NCBI GenBank assembly: GCA_937127195.1
Contig: CAKZLT010000272.1
Coordinates: 1-8,674, forward strand
Direction: 5' to 3'
DNA: 8,674 nt
Source: an uncultured Saprospiraceae bacterium
GTDB taxonomy: Bacteria > Bacteroidota > Bacteroidia > Chitinophagales > Saprospiraceae
Shown: positions 1 through 6,202 of the stretch, in pieces
Position numbering within the stretch: the first letter of the stretch is position 1
Layout: each line of letters begins with the position of its first letter
Translations under genes and position numbers: made by a program
The notes under the pieces: model-generated
The model's input: the letters and a program-made list of their open reading frames with translations, nothing else
Databases searched by the model: none
What the model was told of the DNA's origin: nothing

Positions 1-424
1 TTGTTTTTGGAAGTATTGCATTTGGATTATTGATTTGCCACCAAAAATTCTGTAAGTGAACAAGAATAAAAGCTAAAGTAATAGAACCCAAAAGAGCCAT
101 ATTTCGAGATGCCCAAGTAGATGCCTTTTTGTTATTTACTGCATACCCTACTTTCCTAGCTGCTTTATTTTTAAAATAAAGTAAAATACCTACAATAGCA
201 TGTAATAAGATGGCTATTTTAGTACCCCAAGCGACTACCGTAATCAGTGGATTACTAGTCATAAAATGCGCATAAGTGTTAAATGCTTTACCGTCATCGT
301 CCAAAAATAACTGCAAGTTACCTCCAACGTGAATGATTAAATAGAAGCACAAAAAAAGACCAGTCAAACTCATGACTAGCTTTCGTCCAATAGAAGATGT
401 TAGAAAATTTACGAGCCAATTCAT
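1..424 (-). CDS. sdhC: Succinate dehydrogenase/fumarate reductase cytochrome b subunit, b558 family (partial, 3' end off the left edge)
   Basis: This is the membrane anchor of complex II. It carries heme b and passes electrons between the flavoprotein/iron-sulfur subunits and quinone in the inner membrane. I translated it by hand from ATG at 424-422; 141 codons are visible before the window ends. The start SSIGRKLVMSLTGLFLCFYL is typical of the Bacteroidota/epsilon-type single-subunit anchor. Three predicted membrane segments are visible (about residues 16-40, 60-84 and 108-128). His32 (in LIIHVGGN), His75 (in LLHAIVG) and His123 (in LVHLQNFW) match the expected positions of heme-ligand histidines; a fourth would lie in the missing part. 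In Bacteroidota sdhA and sdhB usually follow, here beyond position 1. A housekeeping-type promoter lies about 95 bases upstream of the start. Confidence 0.93.
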   Translation of the reverse strand, partial: MNWLVNFLTSSIGRKLVMSLTGLFLCFYLIIHVGGNLQLFLDDDGKAFNTYAHFMTSNPLITVVAWGTKIAILLHAIVGILLYFKNKAARKVGYAVNNKKASTWASRNMALLGSITLAFILVHLQNFWWQINNPNAILPKT

Positions 425-519
425 ATTTGAAATTATTGTTCGTGATTGATTAAATTTTTTCTTCGTTAATATTAAAGAAAAAAACTATTAAGTAATAATA
501 ATTTATGACTATATTTTTA

Positions 520-551
520 CAAATGTACCTAATAAACGTTTAATTCTCAAA
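520..551 (-). promoter_or_regulatory. Bacteroidota housekeeping promoter for sdhC
   Basis: Reading the minus strand, TTTG at 551-548 is followed after 20 bases by TACATTTG at 527-520. This fits the Bacteroidota primary sigma consensus (-33 TTTG, -7 TAnnTTTG). Transcription would begin near 512-515, leaving a leader of roughly 90 nt before the sdhC ATG at 424. It is useful as an internal contrast to the three non-housekeeping promoters described further along. Confidence 0.75.
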
Positions 552-666
552 AGTCGTTGAGATAAGAAAAGACCGATTGGTTTATTTAGAACTAATCTAA
601 GACATATCATTCTAGGTGTGTAGCCCTTTTCAGAAGTAAAGATAACTATCTTGTTGTTATTCTGTG

Positions 667-704
667 ATTTAAATTGGATGAATGTCTTATTGACCAATTT
701 AAAT
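667..704. repeat. 11-bp perfect inverted repeat
   Basis: ATTTAAATTGG at 667-677 is the exact reverse complement of CCAATTTAAAT at 694-704, with 16 bases between. A related arm (TTTAAATT) recurs at 712-719 and can pair with AATTTAAA at 696-703. It lies about 115 bp upstream of the sdhC promoter, so it could be a regulator site or simply AT-rich palindromic sequence. Confidence 0.5.
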
Positions 705-783
705 TATGGGGTTTAAATTTATCGCAGAAAGTTACTCTTTCCACTTGTTTTTTCTATCAGTTTAGTTTTCTTGATAATTATGT

Positions 784-866
784 GGTGTAATTCCATTTTT
801 TGCTTTTTAAAATAGCATTTATTTTAAAAGCTATTTTTCATCATAAGCGAAAAACAGAATTACACC
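784..866. repeat. Long imperfect inverted repeat (MITE-like or transcript hairpin)
   Basis: The left arm 784-816 and right arm 830-866 pair over most of their length. The outer 10 bases GGTGTAATTC / GAATTACACC are perfect, followed by a T-run/A-run block, a GCTT/AAGC block, and a perfect inner 8 bases AAAATAGC / GCTATTTT around a 13-base loop. There is one internal gap of about 4 bases. No transposase frame or clear target-site duplication is visible. It may be a degenerate miniature element, or a hairpin ending the minus-strand sigma/anti-sigma transcript, though no U-run follows. Confidence 0.55.
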
Positions 867-1076
867 CTTCATTTTAGGTGCTTTGACAATTTTTGCCACG
901 AATGCACGAATAACGTTTTCAATATAGTTTTGTTCGCTTAAAGTTCATGCATTTAAAAGTTATTTGGTTCTTTATGATTTTATGAGATTTGTCTAAAATT
1001 TTGCTTTTTCAAATGGTTTCTATATTCTGGTTTCTACTACCGCTGTTTCGATTAGGAGAAACTTTTTTATTGAGTA

Positions 1077-1961
1077 TTACTTTACCGTAAATCGAGAAAT
1101 ATGTATAATTTCAATTAAGTTATCTTTTTTAATGACCAAATAATACAAACCTTTTTTCAAAGGAATATTACCATTAAATCGAAAACGATATTGACCATTT
1201 TCAGCTTTCGCGCTTATTGGCGCGTTTAATATTGGAAAATCATTTTCAACATCAAAAGAGCGATTGGAGTAAATATTGATAACATAATTTGGCGAAACGG
1301 TGGTCAATCCTTCAACTAAAATCGGAATACTAGAACCAAACTTAAATTCCTCATCTGGTGCTGGTGCAGAAAGAATCGTCGAATCTTGAACGACGGTTTC
1401 TCGATAGGTTTCTTTTATTACGGCTTCTAGAATCGGATTAGGCTCAAAGTCTGCTTTGTTTAAAGCTGCAATTGGCTGATTGATAGAAGGTTTTGGTGAA
1501 TTAGGCTCGTTATTCTTTTTGGGTTCGTCAACAGATTCTTCTGAATCTTTATTGGAATTATCCTCAGAATTATTTTCAATATTTTCTTCTGTATTATTGG
1601 TTGGTAATTGTGTTTCTGTATTTGTAGGAACAGTATTTTCTTGAATCGGGTTATCTTTTTGAAAGAATAAAAAATAACAAACAATTGCTATGAGTAGCAA
1701 TATTGGTATCAATATCCAATATGAAAATGCGCTTTTTTTCTTATTGGGTTCTATAATATATTTATCACCAAAATCGCTTAAATCCTGTCTGAGTGCAGGT
1801 TTTCGACGTTCTGCATAGCCATGAAAATCCTTGTAAAATTCCAACTCTTCAGTCAATTCTTCGTCATTACGAAGCTGTTCCTCAAAAGCTTTTCGTTCTT
1901 CAACAGACATTTCGTTGTCCAAATATCGATTTATATTTTCTAGTTGATTTTCGTTCATCAT
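1077..1961 (-). CDS. Single-pass membrane anti-sigma factor candidate
   Basis: The 294-aa protein probably binds and holds inactive the ECF sigma factor encoded just upstream. Residues 9-47 are the acidic helical stretch typical of Bacteroidota anti-sigma N-termini (INRYLDNEMSVEERKAFEEQ and the following NDEELTEEL). No zinc-binding HxxxCxxC motif is present, so it is not a ZAS-type protein. A membrane helix spans about residues 80-100, followed by an Asn/Glu/Pro/Thr-rich linker (about 103-165) and a probably periplasmic beta-rich domain (about 175-294, ending in YLVIKKDNLIEIIHISRFTV). The gene starts with tandem ATGs at 1961 and 1958. The first overlaps the sigma factor's TGA as ATGA, pointing to translational coupling. 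Anti-sigma function is inferred from context and topology; the C-terminal domain is not one I can name. Confidence 0.75.
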   Translation of the reverse strand: MMNENQLENINRYLDNEMSVEERKAFEEQLRNDEELTEELEFYKDFHGYAERRKPALRQDLSDFGDKYIIEPNKKKSAFSYWILIPILLLIAIVCYFLFFQKDNPIQENTVPTNTETQLPTNNTEENIENNSEDNSNKDSEESVDEPKKNNEPNSPKPSINQPIAALNKADFEPNPILEAVIKETYRETVVQDSTILSAPAPDEEFKFGSSIPILVEGLTTVSPNYVINIYSNRSFDVENDFPILNAPISAKAENGQYRFRFNGNIPLKKGLYYLVIKKDNLIEIIHISRFTVK

Positions 1962-2521
1962 CGATTGCTTCTCAATTCTTTGTATCTACTATCCTTCTGA
2001 ATTATTTTTTTTAATGATTCTTGACAACGATATTTTCGTGTCCGAACAGCATGTGCATTGGTTAATTTTAACAATTTAGCAATCATCACAGTGTCTTTTT
2101 TCTCAAAAAACATTGTTAATAATTGTTGGCAAAACTCCCCTAATTTTTTAAAGTTATCTTGAAAAATAGTATCCTTTTCTTTATTTAGGAGTTCTCTTTC
2201 TATGTTATTGTCCCCTTTTAATGTATTATCATCGGGTAACAACACACTCTTTCTTGATTTTCCTTTAGATTTATTAAACCAAAGGTATTTATTGACGCTA
2301 AAAATATAGGTATAAAAGCTACTAGTTAGCTGAAAATCAGAGTTTTTCATTTTGTCAATAATAATTAGCAAAGCATCTTGAAAAATATCTTTTGCATCTT
2401 CAGAAGAACCACCTTTTTGCATAATATAGTTACTGATTCTACCAGAAAAATTCTGATAAATCGCCTGTATTACTCTTCTATCTTCATTGATTAGACCTTC
2501 TATGTATTCTTTATCTGACAA
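1958..2521 (-). CDS. ECF-type RNA polymerase sigma factor (sigma-70 family)
   Basis: The 187-aa two-domain sigma factor directs RNA polymerase to a dedicated set of promoters. Region 2 covers about residues 17-86, including the core-binding helix (EDAKDIFQDALLIIIDKMKN, 41-60) and the -10 recognition helix (TYIFSVNKYLWFNKSKGK, 71-88). A linker rich in charged residues (about 90-120) leads to region 4 (about 123-175), whose helix-turn-helix (MIAKLLKLTNAHAVRTRKYR, 146-165) would read the -35 element. The start is a TTG at 2521-2519: upstream in frame there is a TAA at 2542-2540 with no ATG between, and the first internal Met (residue 34) would remove part of region 2. The gene overlaps the downstream membrane protein by 4 bases. 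The three TGTGTT-N14-ATACATAAA elements on the plus strand are its best candidate targets. Confidence 0.9.
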   Translation of the reverse strand: MSDKEYIEGLINEDRRVIQAIYQNFSGRISNYIMQKGGSSEDAKDIFQDALLIIIDKMKNSDFQLTSSFYTYIFSVNKYLWFNKSKGKSRKSVLLPDDNTLKGDNNIERELLNKEKDTIFQDNFKKLGEFCQQLLTMFFEKKDTVMIAKLLKLTNAHAVRTRKYRCQESLKKIIQKDSRYKELRSNR

Positions 2522-2533
2522 TATTGATTCAAG

Positions 2534-2549
2534 TTTTTTTTAAAAAAAA
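2534..2549. promoter_or_regulatory. T8A8 tract in the sigma/AraC divergent promoter region
   Basis: Eight T followed by eight A, a perfect palindrome, sits 13 bp upstream of the sigma factor start and 17 bp before the TGTGTT element of the AraC-type gene. Similar tracts accompany the other two copies of that promoter and also stand before the CHAT gene. Relative to the promoter its position suits an UP-element-like contact for the RNA polymerase alpha subunit, or a DNA-bending site. Confidence 0.5.
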
Positions 2550-2566
2550 GAAAAACGAAATATTAC

Positions 2567-2595
2567 TGTGTTATTTCCTTGAGTGAATACATAAA
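2567..2595 (+). promoter_or_regulatory. Candidate ECF promoter P1 (AraC-type gene)
   Basis: TGTGTT at 2567-2572 and ATACATAAA at 2587-2595 are separated by exactly 14 bases, as in the copies at 6119-6147 and 7817-7845. The spacer core differs from the other two (CCTTGAGTG against AAAGG/GTAAC-type), so the two ends are conserved independently of the middle. A start point 7-10 bases after ATACAT would leave a leader of only about 10 nt before the ATG at 2610. Confidence 0.65.
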
Positions 2596-2609
2596 GAAAA
2601 CAAAACTTT

Positions 2610-2942
2610 ATGGAAGATGACACTTTTTTTATTGAAAATGTAAATCGAGTGATAGAAAAGCACTTGAGTTCTCATAAAATGAAAGGAAGTTTTATCGCTC
2701 ATGAGTTGAGCATAAGCAGAATGCAACTTTATAGAAAGTTGAAAAAAATAACCTTTCAGGATGCACGAACGTACATTTTAAGTAAAAGAATCGCTTATGC
2801 TAAGCGTGAATTGAAACAAACTTCAAAATACGTGTATCAAATTGCTAAAAACTGTGGTTTTAAGGATTACACTTATTTCTCTAAATCCTTTAAAAAGCAA
2901 GTAGGCGTTTCGCCAACAGAATTTAGGAGGCGAGAAAGGTAG
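2610..2942 (+). CDS. Stand-alone AraC-type helix-turn-helix DNA-binding protein
   Basis: The 110-aa protein consists almost only of an AraC/XylS DNA-binding domain. The first helix-turn-helix covers about residues 26-46 (GSFIAHELSISRMQLYRKLK). The second, about residues 74-97, contains QIAKNCGFKDYTYFSKSFKK, and the domain closes with the family signature GVSPTEFRR. No ligand-binding, receiver or membrane domain precedes it; members of this type usually sit at the end of much larger sensors. It is divergent from the ECF sigma gene and carries the candidate ECF promoter immediately upstream, so it is probably a second-tier regulator of the same system. It is very basic (Lys/Arg-rich), as expected for DNA binding. 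Its targets are unknown; the shared intergenic elements in this window are obvious candidates. It might be a remnant of a longer gene, but there is a clean ATG and no upstream frame to extend it. Confidence 0.88.
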   Translation: MEDDTFFIENVNRVIEKHLSSHKMKGSFIAHELSISRMQLYRKLKKITFQDARTYILSKRIAYAKRELKQTSKYVYQIAKNCGFKDYTYFSKSFKKQVGVSPTEFRRRER

Positions 2943-2956
2943 CGAATAACTGATAT

Positions 2957-3007
2957 TTTGACATTAGGGATTGAATACTCCCTAAGTATCTAATACCTAA
3001 TGTCAAA
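2957..3007 (+). terminator. Inverted repeat after the AraC-type gene (weak terminator or attenuator)
   Basis: TTTGACATTAGG at 2957-2968 pairs perfectly with CCTAATGTCAAA at 2996-3007. A competing inner stem (TTAGGGA 2964-2970 with TCCCTAA 2979-2985) shares bases with the left arm. The GC content is low and the T-stretch downstream (TTTTATTTAT, 3014-3023) is imperfect, so it may only partly stop transcription between the AraC-type gene and the CHAT gene. It could also be an operator. Confidence 0.45.
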
Positions 3008-3048
3008 GTATGGTTTTATTTATCTTGAAATGTTACCAGTTTTCATGC

Positions 3049-3064
3049 TTTTTTTTAAAAAAAA
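3049..3064. promoter_or_regulatory. T8A8 tract upstream of the CHAT gene
   Basis: This is the same T8A8 palindrome as at 2534-2549. A degenerate TGCGTT (3082-3087) and ATACAT (3100-3105) follow, but the spacing is 12 instead of 14, and ATACAT ends 3 bases before the ATG at 3109, so it cannot easily serve that start. I read it as a decayed or accidental version of the ECF promoter. The CHAT gene may instead be read through from P1. Confidence 0.35.
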
Positions 3065-3108
3065 TTTAATTCTTGTACTATTGCGTTAACATAATTAAAA
3101 TACATTGC

Positions 3109-6012
3109 ATGAAAACTTATCTTACAGCACTCTTTATCCTAGTATCAATATTTGCTGATGCACAGCCAACGGGCGATATTGAGAAAGATACCGCTTTGGC
3201 GAATCAGTATTTTGAAAGTATTCATTTATCAGATGATGAAGATTTTGGTGCTTCCATTCAAAAAATTAAAAAAGCACTTGAACTATATGAAGCTCATCCT
3301 TTTCATCCTAAATTGATCGAAATAAAAGGTGCTTTTCTTTTTTATATCAAGGATTCAATTTCAGCGGATTCTAGCTGTTTTATAACACAAGAAATTTTAA
3401 ATTTAGCAGAAAAAGAAGGACTTTCAGAAACACATCCTGCTTTAAGAAATGCTTTTTTGAATAAATGGTTTTTGGCGCGATATGACCAACCTGACCTTGC
3501 CATCAAATATGTAAAAAAAGCACTTGAATGCACTCAAAAAAGCTCTAATGATTATTTTTACACTGCTGAAATTCTACTAAAATCTTATATCGCAAACAAT
3601 CGTTTAGCTCAAGCGGATACCTTAATTAATACTTTAGAAAAGTCCTTGAACAAACTTCAAGATAAAAATTTTCCGCTTCATCAATTGATGATATATAGAG
3701 GAAGAATGCAATATAGCATGATGACAAGAAATTATGAAAAATCAATTATTTATGGTCAAAAAATATTAGCGGATAACAAGTTACATCAAAAATATAATTC
3801 AAAAGAGGTTACAGAAATATATGTAGAAATAGGTCAATCATACGGTGGATTACAGCAATTTGAGAAAGGAATAGAAGCAATAAATAAAGGTTTAGAGTTA
3901 GCTAAAATTGAATTTGGTTTAACCAATCCGAGAGTGGGCGTTTTTCATTTTCATCTTGCAATTATTTATAGAAATAAAGGTGACCTTGAAAAAGCTATCC
4001 AAGATTATAATGATGCCATTGAGCTTTTTTTAAATGATACAAACGGAGAATATAAACACTTTACAAGGGTAAGTTATTCTAATTTAGCAGCAATTTATCA
4101 AACGATGAAGGATTTAGTGAAAGCTGAAGAAAGTATCCGCAATAGTCAGCAATACGGAAAATATTATGGTTCAAGTTTGACATTAGGGAATATTTTAGGT
4201 TTGCAAAAAAAATATGAAGAAGCTGTTGCCGTGATTCACAATGACGTAATTATTGAATTGTGCACTCATTTTAATAATAAAAATCCTTCCTCAAATCCAT
4301 CTCCTTACGAAATATATACCAACAAGTATATGGCAGGATATGCTTTAATGAGTAAAGGCGTATTTAGTTTTAAACTAGGGCGAGAGAAAAAAGATATTGC
4401 TTTGATGGAAAAATCAATCGAATCATACATCTTGGCTCTAGGTGTTTTTGAAGGTATTGGAAAAGGAACTAGAGGTTTTGAGCAATCTAGCCTTTATAAT
4501 ACATCTGACATTACTTATGCTTTAACTTCTATTACGACTTCTTATTATGAAATTTATGAATTAGCACCTTCCGAGGCTATATTAAATCAATTGTTAAAAT
4601 TTGTTGAAAAGCAAAAATCAATACAACTTCTAAAGAGCTTGTCTTCTAGTTCTTTGCCTAAACATATTTACTTAGCAGAAAAAAAATTATCAAAAGAAAT
4701 ACAACTTAATGGGCAGCAATTGGACTTAATGATTGCCCAAAACAAGCAAGATTCTATATCATTTTATCGAAATGCTTTATTTGAATCTAGCCAACAAATG
4801 GACGTTTTGGTGAAAGAAATCAATCAAAATCATCCCAAAGAAGCGGCACATTTTTATCCATCAGAATTTCCTACATTTAAGGATATTCAAAAAGCCCTTT
4901 CGGATGATGTTCTATTGATTGAGTATTCTAAATATTATTCTGATAATTATATAATAGCGATTAGTTCTACAGACAAAAAGGTCTATAAAACAGAGGATAA
5001 AGAATTAAAAGCTAAGATAGAAAGGCTCAATCAATTGATTAAAAGTCGGATTTCATTTCAAAAAACTATCCGTGAAGAATTTATTGATATAAGTTATGAT
5101 TTGTATAACACTTTAATAAAACCTGTTGAAGCGGAGTTAGTAGGAAAATCGAAACTAATGATAGTATTAGATGATGAACTTTTTCGATTGCCTTTTGAAT
5201 TACTACTCAAAAGCGATGAGAAAAAGCCATATCATGAGTTAGATTTTTTAATTAAAAAATACGAAGTCAGTCATCATTATTCTGCGGCTTCCTTTCTGAG
5301 ATTGCAAGAAAGAGAAACCGTTCAGAACCATTCATTACTTGCTTTTGCGCCAGTATTTTCAAAAGGAGATAAACTAACAGAAGTCAATCGTTCATTAGAT
5401 TTTTTGGTGGATAGCATCTATCAAAGTATTGACAATTTTGAATTTGTAGCCTTGCCAAGTACCAAAAAGGAAGTAAAAGCAATTGCCAAATTAGTAAAGT
5501 CTAATAACGGAGCAGCTAAAGTTCTTTTAAATAGAAACGCCACAAAAAATAAGTTAGCTAAAGCCCTAGAAGCTCAATCTTACCAGTTTATTCATATTGC
5601 AACACACGGTTTAGTTAATTTCAAAAATCCAAAATTATCTGCCTTAGCTTGTTATTCTAAAAATGAAAAAATGGATAATTTGATGTATGCCAATGAAATT
5701 CAATTCAAAGGTATTAACGCTGATTTGGTGATTTTGAGTAGTTGCGAAAGCGGCATCGGTCAGTTGATTGAAGGCGAAGGTGTGATAGCTTTGAACCGTA
5801 GTTTCATTTATTCGGGTGCTAAAAATGTGATGTTTTCATTGTGGAAAGTCAGTGATGAGTATAGCAGCGAATTGATGATTGATTTTTATAAAAGCTATTT
5901 TGAAAATCCTTCTTATACCAGCGCATTGCGTCAAGCTAAGTTGAAAATGTTAGAAAATCCGACAAGTGCTGTGCCGAAATATTGGTCAGCTTTTGTATTG
6001 ATGGGTGAATAA
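3109..6012 (+). CDS. Exported TPR-CHAT protein (caspase-like peptidase of the CHAT family)
   Basis: I chose the ATG at 3109 (967 aa) over an upstream TTG at 3073 because it opens directly into a Sec signal peptide, MKTYLTALFILVSIFADAQ, with likely cleavage before Gln19. Residues from about 20 to 500 are helical, TPR-like repeats; the clearest units are near residues 234-265 (IGQSYGGLQQFEKGIEAINK) and 280-310 (AIIYRNKGDLEKAIQDYNDA), and another follows near 330-350. The CHAT domain runs from about residue 600 to the end. It carries the expected catalytic pair, His833 in IATHG and Cys879 in LSSCESG, plus the conserved GEGVIALNRSF and ends with KYWSAFVLMG. CHAT proteins are clan CD cysteine peptidases, often activated through partner binding to TPRs. 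Export is unlike the cytoplasmic CHAT proteases of CRISPR-type systems. The substrate is not known; the neighbouring anti-sigma protein is a candidate. A strong terminator follows. Confidence 0.93.
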   Translation: MKTYLTALFILVSIFADAQPTGDIEKDTALANQYFESIHLSDDEDFGASIQKIKKALELYEAHPFHPKLIEIKGAFLFYIKDSISADSSCFITQEILNLAEKEGLSETHPALRNAFLNKWFLARYDQPDLAIKYVKKALECTQKSSNDYFYTAEILLKSYIANNRLAQADTLINTLEKSLNKLQDKNFPLHQLMIYRGRMQYSMMTRNYEKSIIYGQKILADNKLHQKYNSKEVTEIYVEIGQSYGGLQQFEKGIEAINKGLELAKIEFGLTNPRVGVFHFHLAIIYRNKGDLEKAIQDYNDAIELFLNDTNGEYKHFTRVSYSNLAAIYQTMKDLVKAEESIRNSQQYGKYYGSSLTLGNILGLQKKYEEAVAVIHNDVIIELCTHFNNKNPSSNPSPYEIYTNKYMAGYALMSKGVFSFKLGREKKDIALMEKSIESYILALGVFEGIGKGTRGFEQSSLYNTSDITYALTSITTSYYEIYELAPSEAILNQLLKFVEKQKSIQLLKSLSSSSLPKHIYLAEKKLSKEIQLNGQQLDLMIAQNKQDSISFYRNALFESSQQMDVLVKEINQNHPKEAAHFYPSEFPTFKDIQKALSDDVLLIEYSKYYSDNYIIAISSTDKKVYKTEDKELKAKIERLNQLIKSRISFQKTIREEFIDISYDLYNTLIKPVEAELVGKSKLMIVLDDELFRLPFELLLKSDEKKPYHELDFLIKKYEVSHHYSAASFLRLQERETVQNHSLLAFAPVFSKGDKLTEVNRSLDFLVDSIYQSIDNFEFVALPSTKKEVKAIAKLVKSNNGAAKVLLNRNATKNKLAKALEAQSYQFIHIATHGLVNFKNPKLSALACYSKNEKMDNLMYANEIQFKGINADLVILSSCESGIGQLIEGEGVIALNRSFIYSGAKNVMFSLWKVSDEYSSELMIDFYKSYFENPSYTSALRQAKLKMLENPTSAVPKYWSAFVLMGE

Positions 6013-6040
6013 TTCTTTTTAAAAAAAATGCTTTCTACTT

Positions 6041-6079
6041 AAAAAAGCCTTCTCAAATCAATTTGAGAAGGCTTTTTTT
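6041..6079 (+). terminator. Rho-independent terminator of the CHAT gene
   Basis: An A-run and GCCTTCTCAAAT (6041-6058) pair perfectly with ATTTGAGAAGGC and a T-run (6061-6078) around a 2-base CA loop. The T-run continues to 6079. It lies 28 bases after the stop codon, a textbook intrinsic terminator. The stem-loop is the exact reverse complement of the one at 7742-7777. Confidence 0.92.
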
Positions 6080-6159
6080 GATTCTATTTACTTTTTTTAA
6101 AAAGAAATAAAAATAACCTGTGTTGTTTGAAAGGCTCAATACATAAAAGAAGCGACAGA
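6043..6159 (+). repeat. Terminator-promoter cassette, copy A
   Basis: This segment is about 90% identical by eye to 7742-7858. Both contain, in order, the same terminator hairpin, the string GATTCTATTTAC, a T-run/A-run tract, AAATAACC, the candidate ECF promoter and a GAC(A)GACA-like leader start. Similarity stops in the leader, and the genes upstream and downstream of the two copies are unrelated. It therefore looks like duplication or modular reuse of an intergenic block. Confidence 0.85.
6119..6147 (+). promoter_or_regulatory. Candidate ECF promoter P2 (500-aa secreted protein gene)
   Basis: TGTGTT at 6119-6124, 14 bases, then ATACATAAA at 6139-6147. A T7A5 tract begins at 6092, about 20 bases upstream of TGTGTT from the T/A junction. 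The expected start point gives a leader of about 50 nt before the ATG at 6203. No TAnnTTTG housekeeping element is present in the same place. Confidence 0.75.
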
Positions 6160-6202
6160 CAATATTTCAAGAACAATTTATTCAAAATAAAAATCATAAA
6201 TA

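Larger units (their letters stand above)
425..1076. other. Intergenic region of 652 bp between sdhC and the anti-sigma gene
   Basis: I see no convincing gene here. The longest reading frame (697-509, minus, 62 codons) overlaps the sdhC promoter, has no recognisable domain and is very likely chance. The region holds the sdhC promoter and leader (425-551), a cluster of AT-rich palindromes (667-720), a long imperfect inverted repeat (784-866), and a short tandem CACGAAT-type sequence near 898-913. It also forms the 3' flank of the minus-strand sigma/anti-sigma operon, but no classical GC stem with a U-run is visible just past that operon's stop at 1077. Confidence 0.6.

Noticed and set aside
509..697. 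62-codon minus-strand reading frame upstream of sdhC
   Set aside because: It overlaps the strong sdhC promoter at 520-551, has no recognisable domain and lies in low-complexity AT-rich DNA.
895..917. CACGAATGCACGAATA tandem-like string
   Set aside because: It resembles short intergenic repeat debris often seen in Bacteroidota, but two partial units are too few to call an array, and no CRISPR-like spacing exists.
1032..1068. GTTTC...GAAAC hairpin followed by a T-run (1046-1068) on the plus strand, terminator-like
   Set aside because: The stem is only 5 bp and there is no plus-strand gene upstream for it to terminate.
1793..2014. Plus-strand 73-codon frame across the sigma/anti-sigma junction
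   Set aside because: It is antisense to two well-supported genes and shows no domain; it is a shadow frame.
3082..3105. TGCGTT-N12-ATACAT as a fourth ECF promoter for the CHAT gene
   Set aside because: It has one mismatch in the first element, the spacing is 12 rather than 14, and it ends 3 bases before the chosen ATG, so a transcript from it could not carry the start codon.
3073..3108. Upstream TTG start adding 12 residues to the CHAT protein
   Set aside because: The ATG at 3109 begins a clean signal peptide, while the upstream extension would bury it behind a non-signal sequence.
2957..4189. 14-base direct repeat TTTGACATTAGGGA at 2957-2970 and within the CHAT gene near 4176-4189
   Set aside because: A match of this length between AT-rich segments is not rare in several kilobases, and the second copy lies inside coding sequence without flanking similarity.
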